DNA from: Thermoactinomyces sp. DSM 45891
GTDB taxonomy: Bacteria > Bacillota > Bacilli > Thermoactinomycetales > Thermoactinomycetaceae
Direction: 5' to 3'
Assembly (NCBI RefSeq): GCF_900119485.1
Contig: NZ_FPJZ01000016.1
Span: 10,882 to 63,760, forward strand
Length of the DNA stretch: 52,879 nt
The notes beneath the pieces are model-generated. The model was not told where the DNA came from and ran no database searches. It saw nothing but the letters and a program-made list of their open reading frames with translations. Below, in pieces: positions 50,094 through 52,879 of this stretch. The position numbers were made by a program, and so were the translations under genes. Every line of letters starts with the position of its first letter. Position 1 is the stretch's first letter.

Positions 50094-51194
50094 ATGACAT
50101 CTAATGTACATAAAGACCATCTACCTATTATCGATGTTGATTATTTGGAGATTTACGCTGGAAATGCAAAGCAGACAGCCTACTTTTTCTGTCAGACTTT
50201 TGGGTTTCGCTTAGTGGCTTATAGAGGGCTTGAGACAGGAAGCCGTGACAAAGTATCGTACCTATTAGAGCAAGGAAATATACGTTTGCTGATAAGTGGA
50301 GCATACCTTCCTGAGCATGAGATCACGAAGTTTGTGAATCTACATGGTGATGGAGTGAAAGATATCGCATTTTCTGTGGAAGATGCTGAGCTTGCTTTTG
50401 AAGAAGCGATCAAACGGGGAGCACTTGCAATCCAGTCCCCCACGATTGAAGAAGACGATTTTGGGGTTGTGAAGCGTGCTATCATTGGAACCTATGGTGA
50501 TGCGGTTCATTCATTAGTTGAACGGAAACAGTATAAGGGGGTGTTTGCACCAGGTTTTGTCGAAGCACCAATGCAGATCCCTAGCAATCCTGCTGATTTA
50601 GTGGCTCTGGACCATGTAGTTGGAAATGTGGAAAGTATGGAAGAGTGGGTTTCTTATTACGAGCAAGTGCTCGGATTTAAACAAATGATTCATTTTGATG
50701 ATGATGACATCAGCACGGAATACTCAGCACTGATGTCGAAAGTGATGACCAGCGGAACAGGTCGTATTAAGTTTCCGATTAATGAACCTGCTAACGGGAA
50801 ACGCAAATCCCAAATCCAGGAATATTTAGATTTTTATCGCGGGGCAGGGGTACAACATATTGCGCTCATTACCAATGATATTGTGAATACGGTTGAAGCA
50901 TTGCGCAAAAATGGCGTAGAGTTTCTCGATACACCGGGTTCCTATTACGATGAATTAACGGAGCGAGTCGGAAAAATAGATGAGCCATTGGATGAATTAC
51001 GGCGTCTCAGTATCTTAGTAGACCGAGATGATGAGGGCTATTTATTACAAATCTTCACGAAACCTCTAGTCGATCGCCCAACATTATTCTTTGAAATTAT
51101 TCAACGTAAGGGTGCTCGTGGTTTTGGGGAAGGGAACTTTAAAGCACTATTTGAAGCGATTGAACGTGAACAAGAGCGTCGTGGAAATTTGTAA
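50094..51194 (+). CDS. hppD: 4-hydroxyphenylpyruvate dioxygenase
   Basis: The 366-residue protein has two vicinal-oxygen-chelate domains. The iron triad is visible in the C-terminal half: His174 (LDHVVGNV), His255 (VQHIALITND) and Glu334 (LFFEIIQRKG). RKGARGFGEGNFKALFEAIE is the family's C-terminal block. It converts 4-hydroxyphenylpyruvate to homogentisate in tyrosine catabolism (or toward pigment). The ATG follows AAAGGAGAGATTCAG. No homogentisate dioxygenase or fumarylacetoacetase lies in the window. Confidence 0.96.
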   Translation: MTSNVHKDHLPIIDVDYLEIYAGNAKQTAYFFCQTFGFRLVAYRGLETGSRDKVSYLLEQGNIRLLISGAYLPEHEITKFVNLHGDGVKDIAFSVEDAELAFEEAIKRGALAIQSPTIEEDDFGVVKRAIIGTYGDAVHSLVERKQYKGVFAPGFVEAPMQIPSNPADLVALDHVVGNVESMEEWVSYYEQVLGFKQMIHFDDDDISTEYSALMSKVMTSGTGRIKFPINEPANGKRKSQIQEYLDFYRGAGVQHIALITNDIVNTVEALRKNGVEFLDTPGSYYDELTERVGKIDEPLDELRRLSILVDRDDEGYLLQIFTKPLVDRPTLFFEIIQRKGARGFGEGNFKALFEAIEREQERRGNL

Positions 51195-51207
51195 GGTGTT
51201 TTCGGAA

Positions 51208-51239
51208 ACAGACTCTAGACAGGTAGGGTCTGTTTTTTT
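51208..51239 (+). terminator. Terminator of the HPPD gene
   Basis: ACAGAC and GTCTGT form the stem around a partly paired loop, followed by seven T residues. Confidence 0.85.
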
Positions 51240-51305
51240 GTATAAAATATATAATAGTGGGTCACGCTAAGCAGAAATATGCCAAAGTTTGAGGTGCCCA
51301 TCTTG

Positions 51306-52784
51306 ATGAAATTCACAAATCAGAAGATATTTTCTGTTAGTATATCAGCGATTCTAGTTATTTTTGCGATAAGTAGTACGTTTCTAAAGTTGAACCCAAG
51401 CACTACGGAGTCAAAAGAGAATCGAGCTATAGTGGATCGCCCACATTACCAAATTGATGCTACCTATGATGATCAAAATCAAGTAGTGAAAGGGAAAATG
51501 AGGGTTGATCTACCAGAGTCACGAACCGATCCTCAGAAAGAGGTTTATTTTCACTTGTATCCGAATGTCTTTCAAAATTGGAAGTACAACAAAGAATCGA
51601 AACCTCAAAAACCTGGTTTCATTAAGATACAAAATGTAAAAGTAGATGGCAGTGCGGTAAAGCAAGAGATACAAAATGAGATCATGAAAGTCGCCTTGCC
51701 TCAGGAGTTAGGGAACGGGAAGTCTGCACGGATTGAGATGGATTACACCTTACAGTTACCCAAAGGTGGAACAAGGCTTAACACCTTTAAGCATACAGCC
51801 TTCCTTGCACAATGGTACCCGATGCTTTCTGTGAAAGATAAAGAAGGGTGGCATAATGAACCTTATACTTCAATCGGCGATCCTTTTTATACGAACATGT
51901 CCGATTTTGACGTTACATTCCATGTTCCGGAGGGATATCAAGTCATTTCTACTGCCAAGGACCCGATCACCACGAAGGGCGGAGAGATAAAGCTGACGCA
52001 ACATCAAGTCCGTGATTTTGCCGCTGTTATCACAAAGGATTATCAAGTGGTTCAAGGGAAATCAGGCAATATTCAAGTGAATCTGTGGTACTTAGCGGGT
52101 ATGGACGATGTGAAAGAGGAGCTACATAAAGCGGCAGTCGATGGAATGAAATTTTTTGGTGAGCGATTTGGTTCATATCCCTATGAGGAAATCGACGTGG
52201 TTCTCGGCGAAACGGGTTATGGGATTGCAGGGATGGAGTATCCGGGATTAGTTACTTCTGTGCCAAAAGCTCCGAGTCTAAAAGGAGAAGTACCTGCTGT
52301 AAACGTGGTGGCACATGAATTGGCACACCAGTGGTGGTACGGCGTGGTGGGGAGTAATCAGGCAAAAGAGCCGTGGCTAGACGAGGGGCTAACTAGCTTC
52401 TCTGAATTTCTTTATATGAAAAAGCAAAAAGGCGAAAATGGAGAAGAATGGTTGAAAAAAGTGGTGACACGCACGGATCAGATTCACGATTCCCTGCACG
52501 TTCATAGTGCCCAGAGGCTATATGATTATTCTGATGAGGTCTATGGATTAATGGTTTATCTTCGTCCAACGGCGATGATGTTTGATCTGGTGAAGCAGAT
52601 TGGCGAAGACAAAGTGATGAAAATTATGAGCACGTATTATCAGAAGTTCCAATATCGGACAGCTACAACGAAAGATTTCATCCGGATTGCAAGTGAGGTG
52701 TCAGGAAAGGATTTAACATCCTTCTTTGATCAGTGGTTATACTTTAAAGAAGATGACTCAAAATCCAAAAAGTCTGCTTCATGA
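51306..52784 (+). CDS. M1-family zinc metallopeptidase, membrane-anchored or secreted
   Basis: The 492-residue protein has an N-terminal hydrophobic segment (about residues 8-27, SVSISAILVIFAISSTFL), the M1 N-terminal beta domain, a GAMEN-like GIAGMEYPG, and the zinc site HELAHQWW (337-341) with third ligand Glu360 (WLDEGLTSF), exactly 18 residues after HEXXH. It is shorter than typical aminopeptidase N, lacking the large C-terminal helical domain. No lipobox Cys is seen. GAGGTG precedes TTG 51303/ATG 51306. An IS element begins 2-3 bp after the stop codon, so the C-terminus may have been altered. Confidence 0.93.
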   Translation: MKFTNQKIFSVSISAILVIFAISSTFLKLNPSTTESKENRAIVDRPHYQIDATYDDQNQVVKGKMRVDLPESRTDPQKEVYFHLYPNVFQNWKYNKESKPQKPGFIKIQNVKVDGSAVKQEIQNEIMKVALPQELGNGKSARIEMDYTLQLPKGGTRLNTFKHTAFLAQWYPMLSVKDKEGWHNEPYTSIGDPFYTNMSDFDVTFHVPEGYQVISTAKDPITTKGGEIKLTQHQVRDFAAVITKDYQVVQGKSGNIQVNLWYLAGMDDVKEELHKAAVDGMKFFGERFGSYPYEEIDVVLGETGYGIAGMEYPGLVTSVPKAPSLKGEVPAVNVVAHELAHQWWYGVVGSNQAKEPWLDEGLTSFSEFLYMKKQKGENGEEWLKKVVTRTDQIHDSLHVHSAQRLYDYSDEVYGLMVYLRPTAMMFDLVKQIGEDKVMKIMSTYYQKFQYRTATTKDFIRIASEVSGKDLTSFFDQWLYFKEDDSKSKKSAS

Positions 52785-52786
52785 TG

Positions 52787-52811
52787 TGAAGTGAACCCAA
52801 AAAGTTAGACA
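52787..52811 (+). mobile_element. Terminal inverted repeat of an IS3-family element
   Basis: TGAAGTGAACCCAAAAAGTTAGACA closely resembles the TG...ACCCCCAAAAAGTTAGACA ends of IS3-family (IS150-like) elements. The transposase tail in the next entry reads toward it. The rest of the element lies beyond the window. Confidence 0.8.
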
Positions 52812-52818
52812 TGAAGAT

Positions 52819-52879
52819 TTAAGCAGCCTGTAGGGTATGTGTTCGGTATTGAACCGGACTCATGCCCTTTAGTTTTATC
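52819..52879 (-). CDS. IS3-family transposase (OrfB), C-terminal fragment
   Basis: The minus-strand frame reads IKLKGMSPVQYRTHTLQAA and stops at TAA (52821-52819). K-x-x-x-SPVxYRT is the characteristic C-terminus of IS3-family OrfB (DDE recombinase). Only the last 19 residues are inside the window, so integrity cannot be judged. Confidence 0.85.
   Translation of the reverse strand, partial: IKLKGMSPVQYRTHTLQAA

Noticed and set aside
1..52879. Search for tRNA or rRNA genes, CRISPR arrays, toxin-antitoxin or phage-defence islands
   Set aside because: No cloverleaf or rRNA sequence, no direct-repeat/spacer array and no defence gene families were recognised. The only mobile element is at the right edge.

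Overview
The window is chromosomal core DNA of a low-to-moderate G+C, endospore-forming Firmicute. Sporulation genes (gpr, spoIIP, yqfC, yqfD, an alpha/beta SASP), strong AGGAGG-type ribosome-binding sites, a CIRCE element, a glyQS T-box and gene order very close to that of Bacillus subtilis all support this. The mix of features (many TTG starts, an archaeal-like chaperonin in the hrcA-dnaK operon, HPPD, extracellular M4 protease) would fit a Thermoactinomycetaceae-like member of Bacillales, but that placement is inference. No rRNA, tRNA, CRISPR array or prophage was seen.

Layout. 1-0.8 kb: 3' part of a collagen-like (BclA-type) surface protein. 1.1-5.4 kb: rpsT(-), gpr, an AAC(3)-type acetyltransferase(-) inserted in the conserved order, spoIIP, yqxA. 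5.5-8.5 kb: lepA and hemW. 8.5-19.1 kb: the heat-shock operon CIRCE-hrcA-[group III chaperonin]-grpE-dnaK-dnaJ-prmA-rsmE-mtaB, then a Nudix hydrolase and deoC. 19.3-21.3 kb: a Na/Pi cotransporter(-), an FG-rich disordered protein(-) and a HIT protein. 21.4-32.4 kb: rpsU, yqeY, a short NfeD, floA, a small membrane protein, SASP, yqfC, yqfD, phoH, pgpH, ybeY, dgkA (fused to a degenerate PAP2-like domain), cdd, era and the tiny yqzL. 32.4-36.6 kb: recO and the T-box-controlled glyQ-glyS. 37.1-40.2 kb: an island with an M4 metalloprotease and a TIM-barrel gene. 40.4-44.5 kb: ccpN-ppsR-ppdK. 44.9-47.9 kb: dnaG-sigA. 48-52.8 kb: acyl-CoA dehydrogenase, GNAT, HPPD with a cre box, an M1 peptidase, then the end of an IS3-family element at the window edge.

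How the genes work together. One block links protein folding (DnaK system plus a second, thermosome-like chaperonin) to translation-factor and rRNA/tRNA modification. A second links membrane/cell-envelope functions (NfeD/FloA, c-di-AMP hydrolysis by PgpH, undecaprenol kinase) to ribosome maturation (YbeY, Era). The ccpN-ppsR-ppdK operon joins a gluconeogenic repressor, a PPDK-modifying enzyme and PPDK itself. GPR and one of its probable SASP substrates are both encoded here.

The observations most worth following are: (1) ccpN and the adjacent ppsR both lack any ATG/GTG/TTG at the expected distance from very good Shine-Dalgarno sequences and appear to use ATC and ATA (or ATC) starts; (2) the archaeal-like chaperonin under HrcA/CIRCE control; (3) an undecaprenol-kinase fused to a PAP2-like domain that has lost its catalytic residues; (4) an FG-rich, probably disordered small protein; (5) several structured leaders or palindromes without an assigned regulator.
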